In this document: one piece after another, positions 13,837-20,607 of the stretch
Layout of the letters: each line of letters starts with the position of its first letter
Numbering within the stretch: position 1 is the first letter of the stretch
IMG/VR virus record: IMGVR_UViG_3300036945_000174
Coordinates: 1-63,043 of that record
DNA length: 63,043 bases
Direction: 5' to 3' (one strand)
DNA from: a virus
Notes under the pieces: model-generated
Database searches by the model: none
What the model was told of the DNA's origin: nothing
What the model saw: the letters and a program-made list of their open reading frames with translations, nothing else
Position numbers and translations under genes: made by a program

Positions 13837-14045
13837 GTTCAAATGAACGAGTAGAGAACTTCACTACTAATCAAATCGGTTGAGACCACAGACCTAAGAT
13901 GTGGCGGAGGTGTAGATGTCACCATAACCATCCTACTGAACAAACAGGTGTTATAAGCGGAGTAGTTGCCGTGAAGAGCGAAATGTAAACAGCATCAAAT
14001 AGATGTTATAAAGATTATAAGGCGGGAGTTTTATAATTGGTTTAG
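13837..14045 (+). ncRNA. Structured 5' leader of the early transcript
   Basis: About 210 nt without a gene. It can fold as a multi-helix junction: CTTCAC-TACT (13859-13868) pairs with AGTA…GTGAAG (13961-13976), enclosing GGT/ACC, CCACA/TGTGG, GGTG/CACC and ATAAC…GTTAT hairpins. A further hairpin ATTATAA/TTATAAT (~14014-14037) leads into the hammerhead. It could be a riboswitch-like or protein-binding leader. No known class recognised. Confidence 0.5.
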
Positions 14046-14100
14046 AAACGTATATGGATGTGTTATCCATACTGATGAGCTACAGAATAGCGAAACGTTT
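14046..14100 (+). ncRNA. Hammerhead ribozyme, type III (HHR1)
   Basis: All conserved parts are present in order. Stem III 5' strand AAACG with U16.1 (14046-14051). A17 at 14052. Stem I hairpin TATGGAT-GTGTT-ATCCATA (14053-14071). Core CTGATGA (14072-14078). Stem II GCTA-CAGAA-TAGC (14079-14091). GAAA (14092-14095). Stem III 3' strand CGTTT (14096-14100). A15.1-U16.1, G10.1-C11.1 and the GUA cleavage triplet are canonical. Self-cleavage is predicted between 14052 and 14053. Stem III is open, hence type III. Confidence 0.9.
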
Positions 14101-14113
14101 AAACTTAATTATT

Positions 14114-14332
14114 ATGTTAGTAGAAATTTATGTAAATGGAGATTGGAACACGTCATTAGAAGACAACAATGAAGTTGTGATTTATGATAAAGGAACGGTT
14201 TATAAATTAGACGATAGTCTTTATGATTCTTTTATTGATAAATTAGAAGATGAAGGATTTGATTGTTATTTCTGTCCTGAACTATTTAAACATCCTGAAT
14301 GGAATGGAATTATAAAGTATGAGGTTAACTGA
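14114..14332 (+). CDS. Small acidic protein between two hammerhead ribozymes (72 aa)
   Basis: From ATG 14114: MLVEIYVNGDWNTSLEDNNE, then an acidic alpha/beta sequence ending FCPELFKHPEWNGIIKYEVN. No family recognised. An in-frame ATG at 14054 would translate HHR1 and is rejected. The stop TGA (14330-14332) lies inside the CTGATGA core of HHR2, and the reading frame starts 14 nt after HHR1 ends, so the gene fills the RNA released by the two ribozymes. First gene of the early operon. Confidence 0.75.
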   Translation: MLVEIYVNGDWNTSLEDNNEVVIYDKGTVYKLDDSLYDSFIDKLEDEGFDCYFCPELFKHPEWNGIIKYEVN

Positions 14333-14372
14333 TGAGTCTTAAGTAGACGAAACTCCTTCGGGAGTCTTAACC
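14323..14372 (+). ncRNA. Hammerhead ribozyme, type I (HHR2)
   Basis: Stem I GGTTAA (14323-14328) pairs with TTAACC (14367-14372). Core CTGATGA (14329-14335). Stem II GTCT-TAAGT-AGAC (14336-14348). GAAA (14349-14352). Stem III ACTCC-TTCG-GGAGT (14352-14365) with a UUCG tetraloop. C17 at 14366. G10.1-C11.1, A15.1-U16.1 and the GUC triplet are canonical. Cleavage is predicted between 14366 and 14367. Stem I is open, hence type I. It overlaps the last codons of the 72-aa gene and ends 18 nt before the next ATG. Confidence 0.93.
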
Positions 14373-14390
14373 AATTTAATTATTTATATC

Positions 14391-14633
14391 ATGGAAAAAT
14401 TTGCAAGAAAATGTGACATCACAAACAAAGGAATGAACGAAGGATGGTACTGCGAGTGCTTAGATACTTACATTAAAAACGAAGCAGACGCAATCAATTT
14501 TGTAAACGAACATACGTATGCTGATTTAGAATGTGCATACAATGATGAGTTTATATACTACACAGAGTGGGATGCTGAAGAAGACGAAGATGAATGGTAC
14601 GACGAAAATGGTAAACTATACGAAAATGAATAA
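14391..14633 (+). CDS. Acidic hypothetical protein (80 aa)
   Basis: MEKFARKCDITNKGMNEGWY starts a small protein with two Cys (CECL) and a strongly acidic C-terminus (EEDEDEWYDENG). This type is frequent in flavobacterial phages and plasmids, function unknown. After HHR2 cleavage its mRNA would begin with a 5'-OH 24 nt upstream of the ATG. Confidence 0.75.
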   Translation: MEKFARKCDITNKGMNEGWYCECLDTYIKNEADAINFVNEHTYADLECAYNDEFIYYTEWDAEEDEDEWYDENGKLYENE

Positions 14634-14811
14634 GATATACTACCACATTTTAGAGCATGGCTCTTACGGACAAATCGGATGGCAAGGATATTACAAAACA
14701 GAAAGCGAAGCGAAGCAAATAATTAATACACTAAGCGATATGTTTCCGAATCTATACTTTGAAATATTTCTATCCACAAGTAAAAACGAACCACCAATAA
14801 CAACATTATGA
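14626..14811 (+). CDS. Hypothetical protein (61 aa)
   Basis: ATG 14626 overlaps the preceding stop (ATGAATAA). MNKIYYHILEHGSYGQIGWQ, then a short helix-strand end. No family recognised. An upstream ATG at 14533 lies deep in the preceding gene and is rejected. Confidence 0.65.
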   Translation: MNKIYYHILEHGSYGQIGWQGYYKTESEAKQIINTLSDMFPNLYFEIFLSTSKNEPPITTL

Positions 14812-14903
14812 CAAAATCACAAAAACAAGGTAGACTATACCTACAGGTAACAATCGTATTAGCAATAGTAATCTTTAATTTATTAGCATATGCAGTTAAC
14901 TAA
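14808..14903 (+). CDS. Tiny membrane protein (31 aa)
   Basis: MTKSQKQGRLYLQVTIVLAI and a hydrophobic continuation form one transmembrane helix with a basic N-terminus. ATGA overlap with the preceding stop indicates translational coupling. Function unknown. Such micro-proteins recur in this operon. Confidence 0.6.
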   Translation: MTKSQKQGRLYLQVTIVLAIVIFNLLAYAVN

Positions 14904-15063
14904 CAAATACATCGAGAGTCTATACCTAGACTACGTAAACAACTGGCTCACTGCCTCAAGGTGGCAGGAACACCACGGACTAAACAAGCACCAATCAAAT
15001 TATATACTTAAAAAAGGCAAATCATTATGGCGACAATCATCTCAAAAATCTACGACAAAATAA
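14890..15063 (+). CDS. Hypothetical protein (57 aa)
   Basis: MQLTNKYIESLYLDYVNNWL, then SRWQEHHGLNKHQSN; helical, basic end. It overlaps both neighbours (14 nt with the membrane peptide, 37 nt with the next gene). No family recognised. Confidence 0.55.
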   Translation: MQLTNKYIESLYLDYVNNWLTASRWQEHHGLNKHQSNYILKKGKSLWRQSSQKSTTK

Positions 15064-15116
15064 GCTACTTCCTATTCGGAGACAACAAAAACGTAACCTA
15101 TAAACACTTTAATTAA
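15027..15116 (+). CDS. Tiny hypothetical protein (29 aa)
   Basis: MATIISKIYDKISYFLFGDN and nine more residues; amphipathic. It overlaps the 57-aa gene and ends one base before ATG 15118. Coding status is supported mainly by tight packing. Confidence 0.5.
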   Translation: MATIISKIYDKISYFLFGDNKNVTYKHFN

Positions 15117-15117
15117 T

Positions 15118-15441
15118 ATGAAAGCAATTTTAAACATCGGACTAAACAACAATCCATTAAGCCAGGAGGCAATCATCAACAAGTTAAGAGAAGACTATGC
15201 GCTAGACACGTACAAGTTTGCCATCGGACGATACGAAGACGAGAACGAACCAACACTAGTAGTGCACATCGAAAGTCCATACGCTAGGACTAGCCACTTC
15301 ATTAAGAAGATTGAAGAGTTGTCCACGATACTAACACAGAACTGCATCGCGGTAAGCACAGACCAGTTCGACATACTAGTGTACGCACAGAACTTCAACG
15401 GACAGAGATATAAGTTTGATAACCAATACTTTATACGATAA
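15118..15441 (+). CDS. Hypothetical protein (107 aa)
   Basis: MKAILNIGLNNNPLSQEAII then an alpha/beta sequence (VVHIESPYARTSHFIKKIEELSTIL). Small stand-alone proteins with this start are common in phage early regions. Function unknown. Its stop overlaps the next ATG (TAATG). Confidence 0.75.
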   Translation: MKAILNIGLNNNPLSQEAIINKLREDYALDTYKFAIGRYEDENEPTLVVHIESPYARTSHFIKKIEELSTILTQNCIAVSTDQFDILVYAQNFNGQRYKFDNQYFIR

Positions 15442-15659
15442 TGACACTACAACTATACCGCAGACAACTAAGCAACAACGCGCTTACTATCGACAATGGT
15501 GGTCAGCCGTTCTTTATCCCGAAGTCATTCGAGCATACGATAGTTAACGACTACCTAGTGATTGTAGACGTACCGAAGTGGTTCGAGGACAAGCACGAGG
15601 ACACACTAAATAGAATTAAAACAAACACCAACCTAACAATAAAAAGACTGACATCATAA
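15441..15659 (+). CDS. Hypothetical protein (72 aa)
   Basis: MTLQLYRRQLSNNALTIDNG and a beta-rich remainder ending TNLTIKRLTS. No family recognised. Last gene before the non-coding block at 15660-15949. Confidence 0.7.
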   Translation: MTLQLYRRQLSNNALTIDNGGQPFFIPKSFEHTIVNDYLVIVDVPKWFEDKHEDTLNRIKTNTNLTIKRLTS

Positions 15660-15785
15660 CTCCTTTCCAACTTTGAAATGTAGGCCGTGTTGTTGATTGT
15701 ATCGCTACGTCTGTCAGTTTTTGAATTGGAAAGATTTCAAAACGTAAAACAACACATAAGTGACTGCTAGGAAAGACTAGCACAC
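15660..15785 (+). ncRNA. Structured RNA with crossing complementarities upstream of the tRNA-like element
   Basis: No gene. Three 8-nt segments have complements downstream in the same order: CTTTCCAA (15663) with TTGGAAAG (15726), TTTGAAAT (15672) with ATTTCAAA (15734), GTGTTGTT (15687) with AACAACAC (15748). The pairs cross each other, so they form pseudoknots or alternative folds. A TGCTAG-GAAAGA-CTAGCA hairpin (15765-15782) leads into the tRNA-like element. Possibly one RNA with it. Confidence 0.5.
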
Positions 15786-15926
15786 GAAGAGGTGGCGAAA
15801 AAGGAAGACGCTAAATACTTAATATGATTTAACTTATGGAGTTAAGTATAAAAAATCCATCCATTGTAAATATCGTTTAAAATTATGATAAAAATCATAG
15901 TGCAGGTTCGAGTCCTGCCCTCTTCA
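15786..15926 (+). tRNA. tRNA-Leu(UAA)-like element with ~57-nt insertion
   Basis: Acceptor GAAGAGG/CCTCTTC is perfect, with discriminator A. The D arm TGGCGAAAAAGGAAGACGC has the Leu-type pattern. The anticodon loop CTTAATA presents UAA on a stem with one bulge. A variable arm AACT-TATGG-AGTT follows. The T arm GCAGG-TTCGAGT-CCTGC is perfect. Between variable arm and T arm lie about 57 extra AU-rich nt including a TATGAT-AAAA-ATCATA hairpin. Without them the length (84) is normal for tRNA-Leu. No CCA encoded. A functional tRNA would need excision or tolerance of the insert. Confidence 0.6.
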
Positions 15927-15949
15927 CTAACTTTAAATTAATTAATAAC

Positions 15950-16222
15950 ATGAGAGTAATTATCACACAAGGCGACTACGGGTTCGGTCGTAACTGGACA
16001 CTAGAGTACAACAGAAAACAATTCTTCCTAGGCCAAGACGTAAAGTTTTGTAATAGAGTACTAAACACGCCACCATCATACGTGGCCAGCTACATTGGAA
16101 CTAACGTAATAGACGAAGGTACGATAGGCAATAAGAAACTGGCTAAGTTTATTGTAAAGGAACTAGGACTAACAAAACAAAATGTAAAACAACTTAACAA
16201 CTGGGAACTATGTGCACAATAG
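15950..16222 (+). CDS. Hypothetical protein (90 aa)
   Basis: MRVIITQGDYGFGRNWTLEY, then a basic alpha/beta sequence with a C-terminal KELGLTKQNVKQLNNW helix pair that could bind nucleic acid. No family recognised. First gene after the tRNA-like element. Confidence 0.65.
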   Translation: MRVIITQGDYGFGRNWTLEYNRKQFFLGQDVKFCNRVLNTPPSYVASYIGTNVIDEGTIGNKKLAKFIVKELGLTKQNVKQLNNWELCAQ

Positions 16223-16384
16223 AGGATAGAATTTCAAAAGCATTAAAGGAAAGATATATTACAATTCCAACGTTAAAGTTATGCCTTTGGGAAGATGAAG
16301 ATACAGTACTAGTAAACATTTCAGACGACCTAAATTACGAGGTAGAAGAAGATAAAATATTAATAATAATTAAAAAATTAATCA

Positions 16385-16398
<14 letters not shown>
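16210..16398 (+). CDS. Hypothetical protein (62 aa)
   Basis: MCTIEDRISKALKERYITIP, mixed alpha/beta, acidic. It overlaps the preceding gene by 13 nt and the next by 14 nt, typical of this operon. No family recognised. Confidence 0.6.
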
Positions 16399-16838
<440 letters not shown>

Positions 16839-16842
16839 ACAA

Positions 16843-17205
16843 ATGAAAATAAACGAATTAAGAATGGGGAATATTATCATACAAGGTAATGTTCCTACTA
16901 TAGTTGAAAAACTTAATATGAGTATAGATGATTGGGATAGAGTTAATAATAAAAGAGCCTTAGATTGTAATCCAATACCATTAACAGAAGATTGGTTAAT
17001 AGAGTTTGGATTTGTTTACAATGGATGGAATTATGACTTTGAAAAATATGTTTTTCATGCACAAGGTAAAGACGAAAAGGGACAATTTTATAATACTGAA
17101 TTCGGAATAAGAAAAGATAAAGTGGTTTATAATATATGTTATAAAATAGAATATGTCCACCAACTTCAAAACTTATATTACGCACTAACACAAAAAGAAC
17201 TATGA
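16843..17205 (+). CDS. Conserved phage protein, MKINELRMGN family (120 aa)
   Basis: From ATG 16843: MKINELRMGNIIIQGNVPTI, then IPLTEDWLIEFGF and a C-terminal VHQLQNLYYALTQKEL. This layout is very common in Bacteroidota phages and prophages with no assigned function. The upstream ATG at 16822 overlaps the ferredoxin end and is less likely. Confidence 0.8.
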   Translation: MKINELRMGNIIIQGNVPTIVEKLNMSIDDWDRVNNKRALDCNPIPLTEDWLIEFGFVYNGWNYDFEKYVFHAQGKDEKGQFYNTEFGIRKDKVVYNICYKIEYVHQLQNLYYALTQKEL

Positions 17206-17279
17206 AAAAACAAATAGCCTACGTGATACTGCTATGGGCAGTATTCTTTACCATGATGGTAGTAGTAGTAAACAAGTAA
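17202..17279 (+). CDS. Tiny membrane protein (25 aa)
   Basis: MKKQIAYVILLWAVFFTMMV and a short hydrophobic end give one transmembrane helix after two lysines. ATGA overlap with the preceding stop. Function unknown. Confidence 0.55.
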   Translation: MKKQIAYVILLWAVFFTMMVVVVNK

Positions 17280-17334
17280 TGAATATATATTAACGATAAA
17301 AAAGAAATCATCAAAATGATGATAGTGAAAAGAC

Positions 17335-17631
17335 ATGAGAGACTTTATACAGAATAACGAAGTAAGGCTATACCCTAATAGCGCCAAGAAGTTTAACTAC
17401 TTCAACGTTCATATACGCAACGACTGGTTCAGCCAAGAGTTTGTGTACAAGGTATACGAGGATAGGGTTGTGTTTAGACGTCCAACGCTGGACTACAAGA
17501 ACTTTCCTACCAAGGCGCGCAAGGTAACAGAGTCGTGGGTATTTTACCTGACACTTCCAGACCAGGCCAACAGAAGACTGACCATACAAGACGAAGACAT
17601 AACCGAAGACGAAGCAATACTATACCTATGA
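17335..17631 (+). CDS. Hypothetical protein (98 aa)
   Basis: MRDFIQNNEVRLYPNSAKKF and a Tyr/Phe/Arg-rich beta sequence ending in an acidic DEDITEDEAILYL. No family recognised. A 7-bp ATCATCA/TGATGAT hairpin lies in the 55-nt gap before it. Confidence 0.65.
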   Translation: MRDFIQNNEVRLYPNSAKKFNYFNVHIRNDWFSQEFVYKVYEDRVVFRRPTLDYKNFPTKARKVTESWVFYLTLPDQANRRLTIQDEDITEDEAILYL

Positions 17632-17852
17632 AACAAACAGCAGTAGAATGGTATTTCAAACAAATGCAATCAAAAGAACATTTTACCCAAGATGAATTTG
17701 ATAGTATATATGATCAAGCCAAAGAAATAGAAAAAGAACAAATTGAAGATGCTTTTTGTGATGGTGTAGATGATGAATATGAACAACATATAAACAACGA
17801 GATAAGAAAAAATTCAGAACAATACTACAACGAAACATTTAAAAACAAATAA
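17628..17852 (+). CDS. Hypothetical acidic helical protein (74 aa)
   Basis: From ATG 17628 (ATGA overlap): MKQTAVEWYFKQMQSKEHFT, then acidic helices (DAFCDGVDDEYEQHINNEIR). MKQTAVEWYF is a frequent start in flavobacterial phage proteins. Function unknown. Confidence 0.7.
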   Translation: MKQTAVEWYFKQMQSKEHFTQDEFDSIYDQAKEIEKEQIEDAFCDGVDDEYEQHINNEIRKNSEQYYNETFKNK

Positions 17853-17855
17853 CAC

Positions 17856-17945
17856 ATGGAAATGTTACTAATTGGAATATCACTTAATATATGCATAGTC
17901 ATATATTTATTAACACAAATTTTAAAAGAACTTAAAAAGAAATAA
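17856..17945 (+). CDS. Tiny membrane protein (29 aa)
   Basis: MEMLLIGISLNICIVIYLLT then a basic end (KELKKK). One transmembrane helix, C-terminus predicted cytoplasmic. Function unknown. Confidence 0.55.
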   Translation: MEMLLIGISLNICIVIYLLTQILKELKKK

Positions 17946-17948
17946 GAT

Positions 17949-18134
17949 ATGATACAGATACCACTTGCACTAGCAGTAGCAGTAGTAATACTACTACACA
18001 CAGTACTAACACACCTATCCAACTGGGGGATAAGAAAAACAAAAGACGATCCGTTTGGAGTAGTAATAATACTATTTTCAACAATAGAAACAGTAATAGT
18101 AATATCGCTACTATGCAACATGAAGCTAGTATAA
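17949..18134 (+). CDS. Small two-helix membrane protein (61 aa)
   Basis: Two hydrophobic segments (IPLALAVAVVILLHTVL and FGVVIILFSTIETVIVI) flank a short basic loop. It could be an inner-membrane modifier or exclusion protein. No family recognised. Overlaps the next gene by 22 nt. Confidence 0.65.
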   Translation: MIQIPLALAVAVVILLHTVLTHLSNWGIRKTKDDPFGVVIILFSTIETVIVISLLCNMKLV

Positions 18135-18331
18135 AGATATCCTCTAAACTAGAGTGTCTTAACAGAGAACTAAGGAGTCTATACGATGACTTCTTTAACG
18201 GCAACGGGATAATAGATTCCGATACGGTAGCGACAATGATAGTCAGCACAGAACGTGAATTAGAAATTTATAAATACATTAATAATTTAATAGATGAGAA
18301 GAAAAGTAAACATACAGAAGCACATCGATAG
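18113..18331 (+). CDS. Hypothetical helical protein (72 aa)
   Basis: MQHEASIKISSKLECLNREL, largely helical and coiled-coil-like with a basic end. No family recognised. Overlaps both neighbours. Confidence 0.65.
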   Translation: MQHEASIKISSKLECLNRELRSLYDDFFNGNGIIDSDTVATMIVSTERELEIYKYINNLIDEKKSKHTEAHR

Positions 18332-18482
18332 AGAGCGCGAGTACAATAAAAAATTTGGACAACTTGCAAAGTACGAAATGAACGAGTCTAACCTTAGCTG
18401 GTCAGAGGCTAAAAAATTAACCAGGCAGAATATAATTTTTGCACTAATCAAATACGAATGGCAACATATAGAGAAGCAATAG
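18294..18482 (+). CDS. Hypothetical basic protein (62 aa)
   Basis: MRRKVNIQKHIDREREYNKK, then ESNLSWSEAKKLTRQNIIFA; basic and helical. It overlaps its upstream neighbour by 38 nt and its downstream neighbour by 25 nt. No family recognised. Confidence 0.6.
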   Translation: MRRKVNIQKHIDREREYNKKFGQLAKYEMNESNLSWSEAKKLTRQNIIFALIKYEWQHIEKQ

Positions 18483-18631
18483 AAAACAAGCTAGACACAT
18501 GGTACAGAACTCTAGGACGTCAAGAACTACAGAGTCTATACGGAGAAGAAGAAATTAATCAAGAACTAATCGATCTATGGTACGATCTACCTATAGATTC
18601 TAAACTAACAATATACGATGAAAGTAATTAA
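18458..18631 (+). CDS. Hypothetical protein (57 aa)
   Basis: MATYREAIENKLDTWYRTLG, then acidic DLWYDLPIDSKLTIYDESN. Helical N-terminus, no family recognised. Overlaps both neighbours by 14-25 nt. Confidence 0.6.
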   Translation: MATYREAIENKLDTWYRTLGRQELQSLYGEEEINQELIDLWYDLPIDSKLTIYDESN

Positions 18632-18854
18632 TGGAAGATGGGTAAACGATCAAGGAGATACCTTGACTACTCCAGACGAGCACAACAAGTTTCAAGAGAC
18701 GTTGATGAGAGTGAAGAGTTTCTCACAAGGCAAACGACTGACAGACAGGAAAGTACACGTTCTTTTCAAAATTTTAAGTACAAACGACGACATGGATCAC
18801 GCCATCACAAGCGTTCTATCTATGGATAACTCACAAATCAAAAGACTATTCTAA
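18618..18854 (+). CDS. Hypothetical protein (78 aa)
   Basis: MKVINGRWVNDQGDTLTTPD and a helical remainder (KFQETLMRVKSFSQGKRL). No family recognised. The stop overlaps the next ATG (TAATG). Confidence 0.65.
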   Translation: MKVINGRWVNDQGDTLTTPDEHNKFQETLMRVKSFSQGKRLTDRKVHVLFKILSTNDDMDHAITSVLSMDNSQIKRLF

Positions 18855-18985
18855 TGACAGAGCAACAAGAAATACTTAATGACATAGACATAGTTATAGC
18901 GGTACTAGAGGTCAGAGACAACACGTACTGCATTAATAAATTAAAAGCAATAAAAGAAAAACTAAAAGAGCAATGGAAACAATAA
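18854..18985 (+). CDS. Small helical protein (43 aa)
   Basis: MTEQQEILNDIDIVIAVLEV then a Lys-rich helix; a likely helical hairpin. TAATG overlap upstream, 13-nt overlap downstream. No family recognised. Confidence 0.6.
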   Translation: MTEQQEILNDIDIVIAVLEVRDNTYCINKLKAIKEKLKEQWKQ

Positions 18986-19443
18986 ACATAAACGGACGAG
19001 AGTTTACTATTAAACAATTAAAAGAATTAATTAGTCCAGCAAAAGTGTGGCTGCACTCAAAACTATTATCTAGACCATCTGTAGAAACTTATTATCAAAT
19101 AAACTCATACGCAGACGAAGGATTTCATACGTTAAAGGGATCAAGAAACGTACTAGCCAACCCTCTTTTTGTATTTAAAAGAGAAGAGGACGCCAACAAC
19201 GTAGCTTTCAAGTGTAATTTAATAGCTGAAATGACAAACTTTGCAATAGCTCACAACGACGGATGGAAAGCAAACTGGAATTCAGAACAAACTAAGTTCG
19301 GAATATTTTATTGCGGTAAGTTAGGTGTTGGAGAAACGGTGATTTCAAATCCATTTGTGTTTGGAATAGTTGTTAAATCAAAGAGCATAGCTGAACTAAT
19401 GCTAAAAGAATTTAAAGAAAAATTAGGAATTTATCTTTTATAG
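18973..19443 (+). CDS. Hypothetical protein (156 aa)
   Basis: METININGREFTIKQLKELI, then a soluble alpha/beta domain (WKANWNSEQTKFGIFYCGKL) ending in helices. It resembles conserved phage proteins of about 150 aa seen before recombination genes, function unknown. Confidence 0.7.
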   Translation: METININGREFTIKQLKELISPAKVWLHSKLLSRPSVETYYQINSYADEGFHTLKGSRNVLANPLFVFKREEDANNVAFKCNLIAEMTNFAIAHNDGWKANWNSEQTKFGIFYCGKLGVGETVISNPFVFGIVVKSKSIAELMLKEFKEKLGIYLL

Positions 19444-19446
19444 ATT

Positions 19447-19454
19447 TATATTTG
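19447..19454 (+). promoter_or_regulatory. -7 box TATATTTG, leaderless arrangement
   Basis: TATATTTG followed by CCAC and ATG 19459. This has the same four-base spacing as at 11496 and 12628 on the other strand. It would start the recombination/replication transcript separately from the small early genes. Confidence 0.6.
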
Positions 19455-19458
19455 CCAC

Positions 19459-19836
19459 ATGAAAGAAGAAATTTTTAATCAGGCAAAGATGGACTCACTA
19501 GCTACAAGGCTGGTGACTCCAGTATCCGTATCTTATATCTACAAGGGTATAAAGATAGAGAACAGAGAAGGTCATATTGCGATATACAATACCAAGATTC
19601 CAGGAGATACCTATACTGAGATTTCAGAAGACCAGTACCAGGTGTTCTTTGATCATGGATTCAGAATGGGAGTATACAACCTATGCATCTTCAACTACAA
19701 CTGCTCGCTTAATGGAATACAGACTAAGATTAGAACGGAACTAACGAACCGTAACAATCAGAAGCACTACCACTCCATGAAGTCGCACAGAACCTACATA
19801 ATGAATAAGTATACTGAAATTTTAAAACTTAAATAA
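19459..19836 (+). CDS. Hypothetical protein heading the recombination cluster (125 aa)
   Basis: MKEEIFNQAKMDSLATRLVT, then a beta-rich middle and a basic, His-rich C-terminus. No family recognised. First gene after the leaderless promoter at 19447. Confidence 0.65.
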   Translation: MKEEIFNQAKMDSLATRLVTPVSVSYIYKGIKIENREGHIAIYNTKIPGDTYTEISEDQYQVFFDHGFRMGVYNLCIFNYNCSLNGIQTKIRTELTNRNNQKHYHSMKSHRTYIMNKYTEILKLK

Positions 19837-19837
19837 T

Positions 19838-20086
19838 ATGAGAATAGACGAAGAGTATTCAATTGTAAGCGACGGCTCAGGTACAACACTGAACTTCGCA
19901 ACACCTAGACAGCGTGAGAAGGACGGTAAGATGGTAGACTTTATATACACAGACAAGTGGTACTACCTAACCGTAGAGCAGGCACTAAGAAAGTACCTGG
20001 ACTTAAAGACAGAGAACTGCCAAGACGTCAAGGACTGCATCGCTAAGATAGAGGAAGTTAAACAAATAATATCTAAAATAAAATGA
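19838..20086 (+). CDS. Hypothetical protein (82 aa)
   Basis: MRIDEEYSIVSDGSGTTLNF followed by a helical part (EQALRKYLDLKTENCQDVKD). This type is often located beside phage recombination genes. No function known. Confidence 0.65.
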   Translation: MRIDEEYSIVSDGSGTTLNFATPRQREKDGKMVDFIYTDKWYYLTVEQALRKYLDLKTENCQDVKDCIAKIEEVKQIISKIK

Positions 20087-20607
20087 CAAACTGGAAAGAC
20101 GCATTCGACAGCCCATTCATGAGTTCATACGAACTAGACGGGCCAGTACAGCTCACCGTTGAAAGAGTAGAGCAGAAGATGGTACAACTAACCAAGCAGG
20201 AACTTAAGAACGTTGCCTACTTTAAGGAAGCCAAGCTACCGTCTGGACGACCAACCAAGCCAATGATCTTAAACTCAGGTAACTGTAAGATGCTACACAA
20301 CGCTGTTAAATCAGGGGACGTTAATGCATGGAAGAACATTAGAATTGAGTTAAGTGTTAAGCCTAACAAGGGACGAATTGGAGAGGCTCAGGGACTAGCT
20401 ATAAATAGGATAATATTAGTAGGAGAGGGATCAGAACCAGTGAATGCCAAGACAGAACTAACACCAGAGTCACCTAACTGGGCTGGAGTGATAGAGTACG
20501 TTAAGGCAAACAAGCAACTAGGACTGGCTAGTATTATTAACAACTTGCAGTCTAAGTATACCATCTCTACTGCCACTAAAAAAGAACTAGGAAATTATGT
20601 CGACTAA
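20083..20607 (+). CDS. Conserved protein upstream of RecE-like nuclease (174 aa)
   Basis: MTNWKDAFDSPFMSSYELDG, then a domain with KEAKLPSGRPTKPMILNSGNCKML and RIELSVKPNKGRIGEAQGLA. The same kind of protein precedes RecE-like nucleases in other Bacteroidota phages, so a role in recombination or replication is likely but undefined. Its gene overlaps the nuclease gene by 11 nt. Confidence 0.7.
   Translation: MTNWKDAFDSPFMSSYELDGPVQLTVERVEQKMVQLTKQELKNVAYFKEAKLPSGRPTKPMILNSGNCKMLHNAVKSGDVNAWKNIRIELSVKPNKGRIGEAQGLAINRIILVGEGSEPVNAKTELTPESPNWAGVIEYVKANKQLGLASIINNLQSKYTISTATKKELGNYVD

Noticed and set aside
14054-14113. In-frame upstream ATG giving a 92-aa version of the 72-aa gene
   Set aside because: The extra 20 codons exactly cover the core and stems of the type III hammerhead, whose base pairing explains the sequence. 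The start at 14114 leaves the ribozyme intact.
15660-15926. tmRNA
   Set aside because: A pseudoknot-like part precedes a tRNA-like part, but no tag reading frame or Ala-type acceptor with G3-U70 is seen, and the tRNA-like part has a complete D arm.
17281-17334. Third hammerhead-like stretch (ATGATGATAGTGAAAAG)
   Set aside because: Lacks the conserved C3 of CTGATGA and any matching stem II/III. It is a simple ATCATCA/TGATGAT hairpin.
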